DNA of 52,707 nucleotides from GCA-2786165 sp964625775 (GCA_964625775.1 CAZVEH010000012.1:1-52707), one strand, 5' to 3'; shown: positions 1-7,824, counted from the first letter of the stretch. Translations and numbers: made by a program. Notes: a model not told the origin generated them from the sequence alone.

Positions 1-55
1 ATTTTACGTGTACCACACGACAGGAGATCCCTCGCTGCGCTCGGGATGACGTGGG
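1..55 (-). repeat. 55-bp REP-like repeat, left copy
   Basis: This stretch is the reverse complement of positions 52587-52641, with 52 of 55 positions identical. Its core is an imperfect palindrome of the GTCATCCCGAGCGCAGCGAG type, extended by a conserved tail. Core sequences of this kind are familiar dispersed intergenic repeats in many bacterial genomes. There is no coding potential. Its copy number in this genome cannot be judged from one window. Confidence 0.75.
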
Positions 56-111
56 ACTTGAGCGATAATGAATTGATTGTTAATGACTCGTGACGCGTAC
101 TGGTCAATGTC

Positions 112-142
112 ATTACTCACTCGTTCGGGTGGGGTGAGTAAT
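112..142. repeat. 9-bp inverted repeat downstream of recR
   Basis: ATTACTCAC at 112-120 is exactly complementary to GTGAGTAAT at 134-142, with a 13-nt loop. It lies 14 bp beyond the recR stop codon, where a transcript end would be expected. No T-run follows on the minus strand, so it is at best an atypical terminator or an mRNA 3'-end stabiliser. Confidence 0.4.
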
Positions 143-156
143 TACCACTGAATTCA

Positions 157-744
157 CTATAAGTGCTCACGATTGCGCAGTGCACTGCCAATGGTATTGC
201 CATCTAGAAAAGCCAGCTCACCTCCGGAAGGAATGCCGTGTGCCAATTGACTGATTTTGAGGGGTAAGTCACGAAGTTGTTCTTGGATAAAGTGGATGGT
301 GGTTTGGCCTTCAATGCTTGGACTCAAAGCCAAAATAACTTCTTGAATCTGAGCGTTTCGCGCATAGGTGCGTAACTGTGGTAAGCCAATGTCCTCTGGT
401 CCTATGCCATCAATAGGGGATATTTTACCCATTAATACAAAATAACGACCGTGGTAGAGCATGCACTGTTCGATGGCAATGACATCACTGGGACTCTCTA
501 CGACGCATAGTGTCGAGGGCTCTCGATGGGGTGCCTGGCATATATCACAAATGGGTTGGGTGGTGAAATTATTACACAGTTGACAGTGGGTGATGGATGA
601 CATGGCGTCTTGTAGACATTGCGCCAAATGCAATCCGCGCGGACGTTGGTGTTGCAGAAGATGAAACACCATACGCTGCGCTGATTTTGGCCCCACGCCT
701 GGTAAGCAACGAAATGCTTCGACCAGGCGAGATAACGCATCCAT
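157..744 (-). CDS. recR: Recombination mediator protein RecR
   Basis: RecR works with RecO (and RecF) to load RecA onto SSB-coated single-stranded DNA at gaps. The 195-aa product shows the family layout: an N-terminal helix-hairpin-helix region ending in LPGVGPKSAQRM (about residues 14-25), a C4 zinc finger with Cys54, Cys57, Cys66 and Cys69, and a Toprim domain from about residue 78 with the VVESPSD motif. E. coli RecR is 201 aa. The ATG at 744 is the first in-frame ATG after an upstream TAA, so the N-terminus is slightly short but not truncated. It lies 6 bp downstream of ybaB in the conserved dnaX-ybaB-recR order. Confidence 0.97.
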   Translation of the reverse strand: MDALSRLVEAFRCLPGVGPKSAQRMVFHLLQHQRPRGLHLAQCLQDAMSSITHCQLCNNFTTQPICDICQAPHREPSTLCVVESPSDVIAIEQCMLYHGRYFVLMGKISPIDGIGPEDIGLPQLRTYARNAQIQEVILALSPSIEGQTTIHFIQEQLRDLPLKISQLAHGIPSGGELAFLDGNTIGSALRNREHL

Positions 745-750
745 GGATGA

Positions 751-1092
751 TTATAGTCCTTCTTGATCTTTCATGAAATCAGTTGGGATGTTCAATCCAG
801 CAGTCAACTGGTTGATTTTTTCTTTGGAAATTTTTTCTACTTGACGGACTGCATCATTAACTGCTGCGGCAACCAGATCTTCTAGCATTTCAACTTCTTC
901 TTCCAATAATGATTTGGCAATATTCACTTTAGACACATCATGTCGGCCATTCATATGCACTTTGACCATGCCGCCGCCAGACTTGCCTTCCACGCTCAAT
1001 TGAGTCAACTCTTCTTGCGCTTTTTTCATGCGATCTTGCATTTTCTGGGCTTCGTCTAATAGTTTATTGAGGTTGCCACCTAAATCACTCAT
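751..1092 (-). CDS. ybaB: YbaB/EbfC family nucleoid-associated protein
   Basis: This is a small dimeric DNA-binding protein of the YbaB/EbfC family, thought to bind DNA broadly as a nucleoid component. I place the start at the ATG at 1092, giving 113 aa beginning MSDLGGNLNKLLDEAQKMQ. It has a strong GAGAGGA Shine-Dalgarno sequence and matches the family's usual length of about 110 aa. An in-frame ATG at 1173 would add 27 unrelated residues. The first 40 residues form a charged, heptad-like helix (MQDRMKKAQEEL), followed by the glycine-rich GKSGGGMVKV segment typical of the family. It sits between dnaX and recR. Confidence 0.95.
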   Translation of the reverse strand: MSDLGGNLNKLLDEAQKMQDRMKKAQEELTQLSVEGKSGGGMVKVHMNGRHDVSKVNIAKSLLEEEVEMLEDLVAAAVNDAVRQVEKISKEKINQLTAGLNIPTDFMKDQEGL

Positions 1093-1253
1093 CTTGTCCT
1101 CTCTTGTTTGTTTGTATCTGAGCTCAACATTAAAAAACCAGTGAATTGGCGGTGAATTTACGTTACTTCGCAAACCTGCAATGTAGAGTACAGTGCCAAT
1201 TTAAGCCAGTTGAGTCCGTCGAAACGGTATGGTAACAGATTTTTAAATCGATG

Positions 1254-2963
1254 TCAGTGTTCTGTTGCAGAGATTGAATCTTTGATCAAATCCGCCGAAA
1301 ATTCCTTTTGAATCTGTTGAAAGACCGGATCAGCATGCAGTGCTGCAGACATCGCCTCCTGTGCTTTGGTATCCGCTATTTTTTTCTGTGCGGCAGGAGA
1401 AGTCAGAACAATATCTTGGTATTCAAACGTTAAGCGAATGGTTTCATTGTAATAGGCGCTCAATGCGTCTTGTATGCGCGAGATCACCGGTGCTGTGAAG
1501 AGGGATTGATGAGCTTTTTCTGTTTTGAGTCGCACTTGTCCTGTGGTTTTTTCAAGCAGTTCGGTTTGCTTGAGTGCGGTTAATGCCAATCCCGTTAATT
1601 TTAGTAAGGTAATGATGTCAGCCCAGGATGCTTGCGCAGATGGTGATGGTGCTGGAGATAATATTGGTTCTTCAATGATTTCTGGGTTAATACGTTCAGG
1701 CTGAGCGATCTTTTGTAGGTCTAACTCGCTGGGTACTTCTGGTGCAACTACCGGTGTAGGCTCGAGCACGATTTCTTCTACCACGGCAACGGGTTGTTCT
1801 TGCAGCACAGCGGGTTCTGGTGAGGTAGAAGGTTTGGAATATAAAGGTGCTTGATAAGCCAAGGTGGGGCCGGTGCTTGTTGTTGCTGGTTTAAATGTAT
1901 ACATACGCAAGAGCAACATTTCAAATCCAACCGCCAAAGTGGGCGCATAAGCCAAATCATTGATGCCTTTAAGACCAATTTGATAGAACAACTGGGTGTC
2001 TTCGGGCGATAATTGTTGACCAAAGACGATAATCGCGGGATCTGCTTCGATATATTCCGGGGCAGCAGGTAAGGCCTGTACGACGGCAATGCGATGCAAA
2101 TAAGACAATAACTCATCCAATACATACCGAAAATGGCCATTGGATTGCGCAATGTTACGGCTAATGACCATGAGTTGTTCAGGATTATGATCGATCAGTG
2201 CTTGGACCAACTGCCGTGCATAATCTTCAGTGGTTTGTCCTAGTAGCTCAGCGATATCAGCGGCTTTCAAGGTATCTGCACGACCGGCCAGACTTTGATC
2301 CAACAGGCTCAGAGCATCACGCATACTTCCTCGTGCTGCTTTGGCAATTATAGCCAGTGCTTGTGGTTCATAAGCGATGTTTTCATCCTTAAGGATGGTT
2401 TGTAAATGTCCGACGATCACAGGATCAAGCACATGCTTTAAATGAAATTGCAGGCAGCGAGACAAAATCGTAATAGGTAACTTTTGAACATCAGTGGTTG
2501 CCAGTAGAAATTTGACGTGCGCTGGCGGTTCTTCCAATGTTTTTAACAAGGCGTTAAAACTATGCTGGGACAGCATGTGTACTTCGTCAATCAAATAGAT
2601 TTTATAACGGCCAATTGAAGGGGCGTATTGCACGTTGTCGAGTAAGTCACGGGTATCTTCAACCCGAGTTTTGGAAGCGGCATCGATTTCAATCAGATCA
2701 ATAAAACGACCTTGTTCGATCGCTTGGCAGGCATCGCAAGTCAAACAAGGCTGTTCGGAAACCCCTTGTTCACAATTCAAGGCTTTGGCCAAAATTCTAG
2801 CGACACTGGTTTTACCCACTCCCCGCGTGCCGGTAAATAGATATGCATGGTGAACACGGCTTTGTTTCAAGGATTGGCTCAGCGCACGAATGAGGTGCTC
2901 TTGTCCGAGTAACTCTGAAAATGTCCGTGGGCGCCATTTGCGGGCTAGTGCGATATAACTCAT
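1254..2963 (-). CDS. dnaX: DNA polymerase III subunit tau (DnaX)
   Basis: DnaX is the ATPase of the sliding-clamp loader and tethers the polymerase III cores at the replication fork. The 569-aa protein has a Walker A GTRGVGKT (residues 45-52), a zinc module with Cys64, Cys73, Cys76 and Cys79, a Walker B LIDEVHM (residues 124-130) and the SRC arginine-finger motif of sensor 1. After the clamp-loader core (to about residue 365) comes a Pro/Glu-rich linker and a C-terminal tau-type domain. It is shorter than E. coli tau (643 aa), mainly in the linker. I found no A-AAA-AAG slippery site in the linker, so a frameshifted gamma form is not evident. The SRP RNA gene is immediately upstream. Confidence 0.97.
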   Translation of the reverse strand: MSYIALARKWRPRTFSELLGQEHLIRALSQSLKQSRVHHAYLFTGTRGVGKTSVARILAKALNCEQGVSEQPCLTCDACQAIEQGRFIDLIEIDAASKTRVEDTRDLLDNVQYAPSIGRYKIYLIDEVHMLSQHSFNALLKTLEEPPAHVKFLLATTDVQKLPITILSRCLQFHLKHVLDPVIVGHLQTILKDENIAYEPQALAIIAKAARGSMRDALSLLDQSLAGRADTLKAADIAELLGQTTEDYARQLVQALIDHNPEQLMVISRNIAQSNGHFRYVLDELLSYLHRIAVVQALPAAPEYIEADPAIIVFGQQLSPEDTQLFYQIGLKGINDLAYAPTLAVGFEMLLLRMYTFKPATTSTGPTLAYQAPLYSKPSTSPEPAVLQEQPVAVVEEIVLEPTPVVAPEVPSELDLQKIAQPERINPEIIEEPILSPAPSPSAQASWADIITLLKLTGLALTALKQTELLEKTTGQVRLKTEKAHQSLFTAPVISRIQDALSAYYNETIRLTFEYQDIVLTSPAAQKKIADTKAQEAMSAALHADPVFQQIQKEFSADLIKDSISATEH

Positions 2964-2984
2964 AGGATTTCATACTATTTGGGC

Positions 2985-3095
2985 GGCAGCGCTAAGAGCC
3001 ACACCTCTGCGCGCGAATTAAGTGCTACCGCTGCTCCCTTCCGGGCCTGACGGGATTCACACGACTATCGCCGCGAGGGGACCCAAAGAGCCACC
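2985..3095 (-). ncRNA. ffs: 4.5S signal recognition particle RNA
   Basis: Read on the minus strand, this is a bacterial small SRP RNA of about 111 nt (E. coli: 114 nt). The diagnostic apical hairpin is present: GTCAGGCCCGGAAGGGAGCA, with the GGAA tetraloop and the asymmetric AGCAG internal-loop strand that binds Ffh. The outer ends pair as GGTGGC with GCTGCC, which I used to set the boundaries (uncertain by a few nt). It occupies the gap between dnaX and the uracil-DNA glycosylase gene. The RNA acts with Ffh and FtsY in co-translational targeting of membrane proteins. Confidence 0.93.
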
Positions 3096-3109
3096 ATCAT
3101 GGAAGATAA

Positions 3110-3138
3110 AGACTAACAGATTTACAGGGCGCTCGCAA
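3110..3138 (-). promoter_or_regulatory. Possible promoter for the SRP RNA
   Basis: On the minus strand, TTGCGA (3138-3133) and TAGTCT (3115-3110) are separated by 17 bp. They lie 15 bp upstream of the inferred 5' end of the SRP RNA. The -10 matches consensus at only three positions, so this is a positional guess. Confidence 0.3.
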
Positions 3139-3757
3139 CCTGCTGTAGGTTGTTTTTGACCAGCAACCAATCTTGATACGCCTTTTTTTTATCGGCAGGA
3201 TTTCGCAATAAGTATGCGGGATGATAGCTGACGATGACTTTGGTCCCCCTGTAATCGTGCGAATTAGCGCGTAATTTTGACAGAGGCTCCATGGTGTTCA
3301 GTAAATACTGACCTGCAAAACGTCCCAGTGCCAAAATTAAAAGGGGTTGTACAAGGGTAATTTGCTGTGACAAATAAGCACTGCATTGTACGATTTCTTC
3401 GGTCTGCGGGTCGCGATTATTCGGGGGGCGGCATTTGAGCACGTTGGCGATATAAATCTGCTCCTGCCCTAGGCCAATCGATTCGACCATTTTATCTAAT
3501 AAGGCACCTGCAGCCCCCACAAAGGGTAACCCTTGTTGATCCTCGTGAAATCCAGGAGCTTCTCCGATGATCATTAATTTGGCCGAGGCATTGCCTCGGG
3601 CAAATACGGTTTTGCTGCGTGTTTGATGCAAAGGACAACGTGTGCAACGTGCAACTTCATCGGCCAATTGCGCGAGCGACGGTGTATCCGCTAACGCAGT
3701 AGGTTGGCGTAATTCCCAGGTAGTGATCCCCATTTGTTCTAAATAATAACTTTGCAC
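3122..3757 (-). CDS. Family 4 uracil-DNA glycosylase (4Fe-4S)
   Basis: This enzyme excises uracil from DNA at the start of base excision repair. The 211-aa protein carries the family-4 signature GEAPGFHEDQQGLPFVG (residues 65-81), four cysteines in 4Fe-4S positions (Cys38, Cys41, Cys109, Cys125), the NVLKCRPP segment, and a C-terminal active-site loop HPAYLLRNP (residues 179-187). The N-terminal 25 residues are less conserved, and the start at 3757 could lie a few codons downstream. It is transcribed towards ffs and dnaX. It differs from the Ung (family 1) enzyme typical of enterics. Whether Ung is also encoded elsewhere cannot be seen. Confidence 0.93.
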   Translation of the reverse strand: MQSYYLEQMGITTWELRQPTALADTPSLAQLADEVARCTRCPLHQTRSKTVFARGNASAKLMIIGEAPGFHEDQQGLPFVGAAGALLDKMVESIGLGQEQIYIANVLKCRPPNNRDPQTEEIVQCSAYLSQQITLVQPLLILALGRFAGQYLLNTMEPLSKLRANSHDYRGTKVIVSYHPAYLLRNPADKKKAYQDWLLVKNNLQQVASAL

Positions 3758-3830
3758 CCTAAATCATCTCCTGAGCGTTTCGGAAATTCTCCATGATTCT
3801 CTTAGGTTATTGCAAGCTATTTTTCACAGG

Positions 3831-3868
3831 ACTTACGCAAAAGCTCGATCTCCAGGTTTTGCGTAAGT
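3831..3868. repeat. Perfect 12-bp hairpin with IS-terminus-like arms
   Basis: ACTTACGCAAAA (3831-3842) and TTTTGCGTAAGT (3857-3868) are perfect inverted repeats with a 14-nt loop. The arm preceded by CAGG resembles the GGACTTACGCA termini I recall from IS5-type elements. It could be a solo or miniature insertion remnant, or a terminator-like hairpin, since T-rich sequence follows on the plus strand. The rest of the gap between 3758 and the IS holds only this hairpin and the repeat at 3931. Confidence 0.5.
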
Positions 3869-3930
3869 TTTGTTTCATTTAACAGGGCATATATTTTGAT
3901 GTCATCCCGTAATTGTTACCAACTGTTACT

Positions 3931-3957
3931 GTCATGCCCGCGCAGGCGGGCAACCAT
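3931..3957 (+). repeat. 27-bp palindromic REP-like repeat, left copy
   Basis: This 27-bp element contains the palindrome GCCCGCGCAGGCGGGC and is the exact reverse complement of positions 5521-5547. It belongs to the widespread GTCATGCCCGCGNNGGCGGGC type of extragenic palindrome. Together the two copies frame the IS element and the GIY-YIG gene. Confidence 0.8.
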
Positions 3958-3980
3958 TTCTGGTTTGGCACGAAGTAAAT

Positions 3981-5163
3981 TAAGATAACTCGCTGACATA
4001 CAATGAAAATCATATAATCTCGATCGCCAAAAGGAGGTTATATGGAGTGTATCAGCGAGTTGAAGGATAGTTTCAACGTGTATTTTGGCTGGAACAAGGC
4101 GAGGATGACATGTTTTGTAAATATGTTGCTTGCATTGCTTGCTACGCGCACAGTTAATTTAAACAAATTGGCTTGTGTTGTATTCGGTGATGCACTTCAA
4201 TCTTCACGCTATCGAAGAATTCAACGATTTTTTTCTAAATATCCTTTGGACTATCTACAAATAGCCGGATTTATTTTTAAATTGTTTTTTGTGAGTGGTG
4301 GGCAATGGTATTTAAGTATGGATCGAACCAATTGGCGTTGGGGAAAATCAGACATCAATATTTTAATGCTCGGCATTGTTTTCAAAGGAACGGCCATCCC
4401 AATTTACTGGATGTTGCTGGATAAGCGAGGTAACTCCGACACTTCGGAAAGAATGGCCTTGTTCAGATGTTTATTGACCATTTTGGAAAAAATTGTATTA
4501 AGGGGATATTGGCTGATCGGGAATTTGTCGGGAAAGACTGGTTTGGATGGCTATTGAAGGAAAAAATTCCATTCCACATCAGAATTAAAAATAACACAAT
4601 TACTACCAATGCCAAGGGACTCAAGGTTGATATTGATGCGCTATTTTATGGATTAAAATCGAATGAACAACGCTCTCTGAAAGGCAGAAGGTTTGTGTGG
4701 GGACATCTTGTTTATTTGGCTGGTTTAAGATTAGTTGATGGTGAACTGTTAATTGTTGCAACAACAGAATTACCCGAAACAGCCATTGCAACATATGGGC
4801 TTCGCTGGGAAATCGAATGCCTTTTCGGCTGTTTTAAAGGGCGTGGATTTAACTTTGAGGACACGCATATTACGGATAAAGCTCGCATTAAAAAACTGGT
4901 TGCATTTCTGGCCATTGCGTTTACATGGGCTCATTGTACTGGTGAATGGCAGAATGAACAAAAGCTAATAAAAATCAAAAAACATGGCAGACCTGCGGTT
5001 AGTCTGTTACGGTATGGTCTGGATTTTTTGTGCGATTCTATTGTTCGGTTGGCATATAAAACCAATCACTTTCAACAAGCTCTGAAAGTTCTGAACTCCA
5101 TGCCATCGTCGGCTTGTTCATAATTGCTTATAATGTTTTTGCTGACAGCTGCGGATTATCTTA
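3981..5163 (+). mobile_element. IS4-family insertion sequence, about 1.18 kb
   Basis: The boundaries are set by imperfect terminal inverted repeats. TAAGATAACTCGCTG at 3981-3995 matches TAAGATAATCCGCAG (reverse complement of 5149-5163) at 12 of 15 positions. The element carries one transposase gene, broken by a frameshift. No target-site duplication is evident at either edge, which suggests an old insertion or slightly misplaced ends. It sits between the left palindrome (3931) and the GIY-YIG gene. Confidence 0.7.
4042..5123 (+). pseudogene. IS4-family DDE transposase, frameshifted
   Basis: The reading frame runs from the ATG at 4042 (strong AGGAGG site just upstream) to 4557. The family's C-terminal half lies in the -1 frame, entered around 4460-4467 and running to 5123. 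The catalytic triad is spread over both parts: Asp94 in SMDRTNW (first frame), Asp in LADREFVG, and Glu in the YREK motif YGLRWEIECLFGCFK (second frame). Joining the frames near codon 141 gives a smooth IS4 sequence (ALF-QMFIDHFGKN), which implies one lost base. I see no slippery heptamer in the correct phase, so programmed frameshifting is unlikely. The joined product would be about 360 aa. All catalytic residues survive, so the mutation may be recent or a sequencing error. Confidence 0.85.
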
Positions 5164-5223
5164 TGGAAAAATAACAGTGATCCGGCAGGAAATAAGTTTT
5201 TTAGCAACCAACCAGGATGAAAA

Positions 5224-5517
5224 ATGGAAGAAAAGCAATATTATGTTTACATTTTAGCCAGCAAAAAATATGGAACCCTATATACCGGCATAACAAGTAA
5301 CCTTGTGCAACGAATTTGGCAACACAAGGAAGGTTTGGCTGAAGGGTTCACCAAAAAATACAATGTTCATCACTTGGTTTATTATGAAATTCATTCTGAT
5401 GTTTACGAAGCAATAACTAAAGAAAAACGTATTAAGAAATGGAACCGACAATGGAAAATAAACCTTATCGAGCAAAACAATCCTCAGTGGCTTGATTTGG
5501 GTATTGGATTATTTTGA
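5224..5517 (+). CDS. GIY-YIG nuclease superfamily protein
   Basis: This 97-aa protein is a stand-alone GIY-YIG domain of the YhbQ/UPF0213-like group. It shows YVYIL (residues 7-11), YTG as the YIG motif (20-22), a candidate catalytic Arg30 in NLVQRIWQHK, Glu62, and the KRIKKWNRQWK block (68-78). The superfamily cuts DNA with a single metal; the biological role of these small versions is not settled. The start has only a modest upstream ribosome site. It follows the IS element, and its stop is 3 bp from the 27-bp palindrome at 5521. The matching inverted copy lies upstream of the IS, so the gene is framed by inverted palindromes. Confidence 0.88.
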   Translation: MEEKQYYVYILASKKYGTLYTGITSNLVQRIWQHKEGLAEGFTKKYNVHHLVYYEIHSDVYEAITKEKRIKKWNRQWKINLIEQNNPQWLDLGIGLF

Positions 5518-5520
5518 TGG

Positions 5521-5547
5521 ATGGTTGCCCGCCTGCGCGGGCATGAC
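5521..5547 (-). repeat. 27-bp palindromic REP-like repeat, right copy
   Basis: This is the exact reverse complement of 3931-3957. It begins 3 bp after the GIY-YIG stop codon. Its stem GCCCGC/GCGGGC, followed after 6 nt by ACGGG and seven Ts, could also serve as the transcription terminator of that gene, although the spacer is longer than usual. Confidence 0.8.
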
Positions 5548-5580
5548 GGGTTTTTTTGTCATGTACAGAGTATAAAGGTA

Positions 5581-5609
5581 TTGATTAATAGAATAAAGAT
5601 CAGTATAAT
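5581..5609 (+). promoter_or_regulatory. Promoter of the initiator tRNA operon
   Basis: TTGATT (5581-5586) and a perfect TATAAT (5604-5609) are separated by 17 bp. They end 13 bp before the mature tRNA 5' end. This is one of the best sigma-70 promoters in the window and suits a stable RNA gene. It lies 34 bp beyond the right palindrome, so it is independent of the mobile segment. Confidence 0.8.
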
Positions 5610-5622
5610 TGCCTTCAGTTGA

Positions 5623-5699
<77 letters not shown>

Positions 5700-5709
5700 C
5701 TAATTTATG

Positions 5710-5732
5710 AAACCCCATTTATGGGGTTTTTT
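5710..5732 (+). terminator. Rho-independent terminator after the tRNA
   Basis: AAACCCC (5710-5716) pairs with GGGGTTT (5723-5729) around a 6-nt loop and runs into T residues. Only 34 bp separate it from rimP and no separate promoter is visible there. As in E. coli, the downstream operon may depend partly on read-through. Confidence 0.85.
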
Positions 5733-5765
5733 ATTATTTATTATCTGAGATTTTTTGGTTAGACT

Positions 5766-6218
5766 ATGATTCAAACTAAAATTGAGCTCTTAATTCGACC
5801 CACGATTGAAAGTATGGGGTATGAATTTTGGGGATGTCAGTACGTTGCTCAAGGTGGCTATTCATTGTTGCGGATCTTTATTGATCATGAGCAGGGCATC
5901 GGCATTGAGGACTGTGAAAAAGTAAGTCGCCAAGTCAGTGCTTTGCTGGATGTGGATGATCCTATTTCTGGACATTATAGTTTAGAAGTATCCTCGCCAG
6001 GGATTCCTCGGCCGCTATTTTACAGTGAACAATATCAGCGCTACATCGGAGAAACGGTCGATATTAAATTAATCAAGCCTATTGCCAAACAACGAAAATT
6101 TACCGGCAAAATTGTCTCTGCAGATGAGCATGACTTGGTTCTTGACCTCGAAGAAGGGCAAGGGCAGCAGAATTTTTCTTTTACTACTATTGCGAAAGCA
6201 TATTTGACATCTAAGTGA
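5766..6218 (+). CDS. rimP: Ribosome maturation factor RimP
   Basis: RimP assists assembly of the 30S subunit. The 150-aa protein is the same length as E. coli RimP (about 150). It shows the N-terminal alpha/beta domain with YEFWGCQYVAQGGYSLLRIFID (about residues 19-40), the SLEVSSPGIPRPL signature (75-87), and a C-terminal SH3-like domain (about 93-150). The start ATG at 5766 has only a weak ribosome site. It is the first protein gene of the rimP-nusA-infB-rbfA-truB operon, and its stop overlaps the Shine-Dalgarno region of nusA. Confidence 0.95.
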   Translation: MIQTKIELLIRPTIESMGYEFWGCQYVAQGGYSLLRIFIDHEQGIGIEDCEKVSRQVSALLDVDDPISGHYSLEVSSPGIPRPLFYSEQYQRYIGETVDIKLIKPIAKQRKFTGKIVSADEHDLVLDLEEGQGQQNFSFTTIAKAYLTSK

Positions 6219-6226
6219 GGCAAATG

Positions 6227-7720
6227 ATGAGCAAAGAATTGCTATTGGTTGCTGAAGCGCTATCCAATGAAAAAGGCGTCAGCAAAGAAGTTGTTTTGAG
6301 TGCCATACAATCCGCCCTTGAATCAGCCACACGAAAGCTATCTGGTGCAGAATACGGGATTCAAGTAACTATGGATCCACGTCTAGGCGATTATACGACG
6401 GTACGTTATTGGGATGTTGTTGCTGAGGATGATCTTGAATTCCCAGATCGCCAATTGACGCTTGAGCAAGCGCAAGAAAAAAAACCCGGTAGTGCGATCG
6501 GTGATCGTATTGAAGAATCTATGCCGTCTATTGAGTTTGGCCGTATTGCTGCGCAAACTGCTCGTCATGTGATTTTTCAAAAAATTCGTGAAGCAGAACG
6601 CCAAATGGTTGTTGAGCAATTTAAGGCAAAAATTGGCCAATTGGTGTACGGTACTGTAAAAAAAGTGACACGCGATAATATTATCGTTGATTTGGGCGGT
6701 AAAGCAGAAGCGTTTATGCCTCGAAGTGACATGTTGCCTCAAGAAATGTTTCGTCCCAATGATCGGGTTCGTGCCTACTTATATGAGATTTTAGATCATG
6801 CACGTGGTCCACAATTATTAATCAGCCGTGTGCGTAAAGAAATGCTGATTGAGTTATTTCGTATTGAAGTGCCTGAAATTGGTGAAAACATTATTCAAAT
6901 CAAAGCCGCGGCTCGTGAGCCTGGTAATCGTGCGAAAATTGCTGTGAAAACCAACGACGGTCGGATCGACCCCGTGGGTGCTTGTGTGGGAATGCGCGGT
7001 GCACGCGTGCAAGCCGTATCCAGTGAATTGGGTGGGGAGCGAGTTGATATTATTTTGTGGGATGACAATCCTGCACAATTGGTAATCAATGCAATGGCGC
7101 CCGCAGATATTTCTTCGATCGTGGTGGATGAAGATGCACACGTGATGGATTTGGCGGTACATAAAGATCAGCTGTCTCAGGCTATTGGGCGTAATGGACA
7201 AAATGTTCGTTTGGCCAGCCAATTGACCGGTTGGACCTTGAACGTCATGACCATCGAAGCGTTTGAAGAGAAAACTCAGGAAGAATCAGGCAAAACCATC
7301 CAGTTGTTTGTGAATTCCCTAGGTATCGATGAAGAAATTGCCGGGTTGTTGTTATCTCATGGATTCTCTTCTTTGGAAGAAATTGCCTATGTACCTAAAC
7401 ATGAATTATTGGCGATTGAAGAATTTGACGAAGAAATCATTGATGAGCTGCGCAGTAGAGCTAACGATATCCTACTCGCGCAAGCGTTAACATCAGGCGA
7501 TGGTACCACCCAATCAGCTGTGGATTTGATCACCATGCAAGGGATGACACCTGAGTTGGTCGAACATTTAAAAACCATTGGGGTGACCAATTTGGATGAG
7601 TTGGCTGAACAGTCTATTGATGAATTGCTGGCTTTACCCTTCATGACCGAAGAGCAAGCTGGCACACTGATCATGAAAGCTCGTGAGAGTTGGTTTACTG
7701 ACGACGATACACCCAAATGA
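6227..7720 (+). CDS. nusA: Transcription elongation/termination factor NusA
   Basis: NusA binds RNA polymerase and nascent RNA, modulating pausing, termination and antitermination. I chose the ATG at 6227 (497 aa, E. coli 495). TGAGG ends 6 nt before it and the product begins MSKELLLVAEALSNEKG, like E. coli; GTG at 6215 and ATG at 6224 are alternatives. Domains in order are an N-terminal polymerase-binding domain (1-125), S1 (about 132-198, QLVYGTVKKVTRDNIIVDLGG), and KH1 and KH2 with GACVGMRGARVQ and AIGRNGQNVRLAS. Two acidic helix-hairpin repeats follow, typical of gammaproteobacteria and able to bind the alpha-subunit C-terminal domain. Confidence 0.97.
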   Translation: MSKELLLVAEALSNEKGVSKEVVLSAIQSALESATRKLSGAEYGIQVTMDPRLGDYTTVRYWDVVAEDDLEFPDRQLTLEQAQEKKPGSAIGDRIEESMPSIEFGRIAAQTARHVIFQKIREAERQMVVEQFKAKIGQLVYGTVKKVTRDNIIVDLGGKAEAFMPRSDMLPQEMFRPNDRVRAYLYEILDHARGPQLLISRVRKEMLIELFRIEVPEIGENIIQIKAAAREPGNRAKIAVKTNDGRIDPVGACVGMRGARVQAVSSELGGERVDIILWDDNPAQLVINAMAPADISSIVVDEDAHVMDLAVHKDQLSQAIGRNGQNVRLASQLTGWTLNVMTIEAFEEKTQEESGKTIQLFVNSLGIDEEIAGLLLSHGFSSLEEIAYVPKHELLAIEEFDEEIIDELRSRANDILLAQALTSGDGTTQSAVDLITMQGMTPELVEHLKTIGVTNLDELAEQSIDELLALPFMTEEQAGTLIMKARESWFTDDDTPK

Positions 7721-7729
7721 TTTGGACTC

Positions 7730-7824
7730 AGGTTTGTTATAGAGCAAACCTATTGAAACGTGCTTGTGCTCTTTAGAGTGCAAAAGAAGTGATTTTATGT
7801 AAAAAATAGCTGTTGCTGCAGCTA
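7730..7824 (+). promoter_or_regulatory. nusA-infB spacer with two hairpins
   Basis: The 118-bp spacer contains AGGTTTG/CAAACCT (7730-7736 and 7745-7751) and TAGCTG/CAGCTA (7807-7812 and 7819-7824). The second hairpin touches the infB Shine-Dalgarno AAAGGGG (7824-7830), so folding could modulate ribosome access. No T-run or convincing promoter is seen. A regulatory role is inferred. Confidence 0.35.

Noticed and set aside
1254..2963. Programmed frameshift in dnaX giving a gamma subunit
   Set aside because: No A-AAA-AAG or similar heptamer was found in the linker on the coding strand. The only A6 run lies close to the 3' end, where a shift would not yield a gamma-like product.
4440..4520. Programmed -1 frameshifting in the transposase
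   Set aside because: The GGAAAAAATT run is not in the correct phase for a slippery heptamer. The sequence already reads as IS4 in the -1 frame before that run, so the shift occurs upstream at a non-slippery site.
5278..5475. 65-aa reading frame opposite the GIY-YIG gene
   Set aside because: It is antisense to a gene with clear family motifs, and shows no ribosome site or independent signal.
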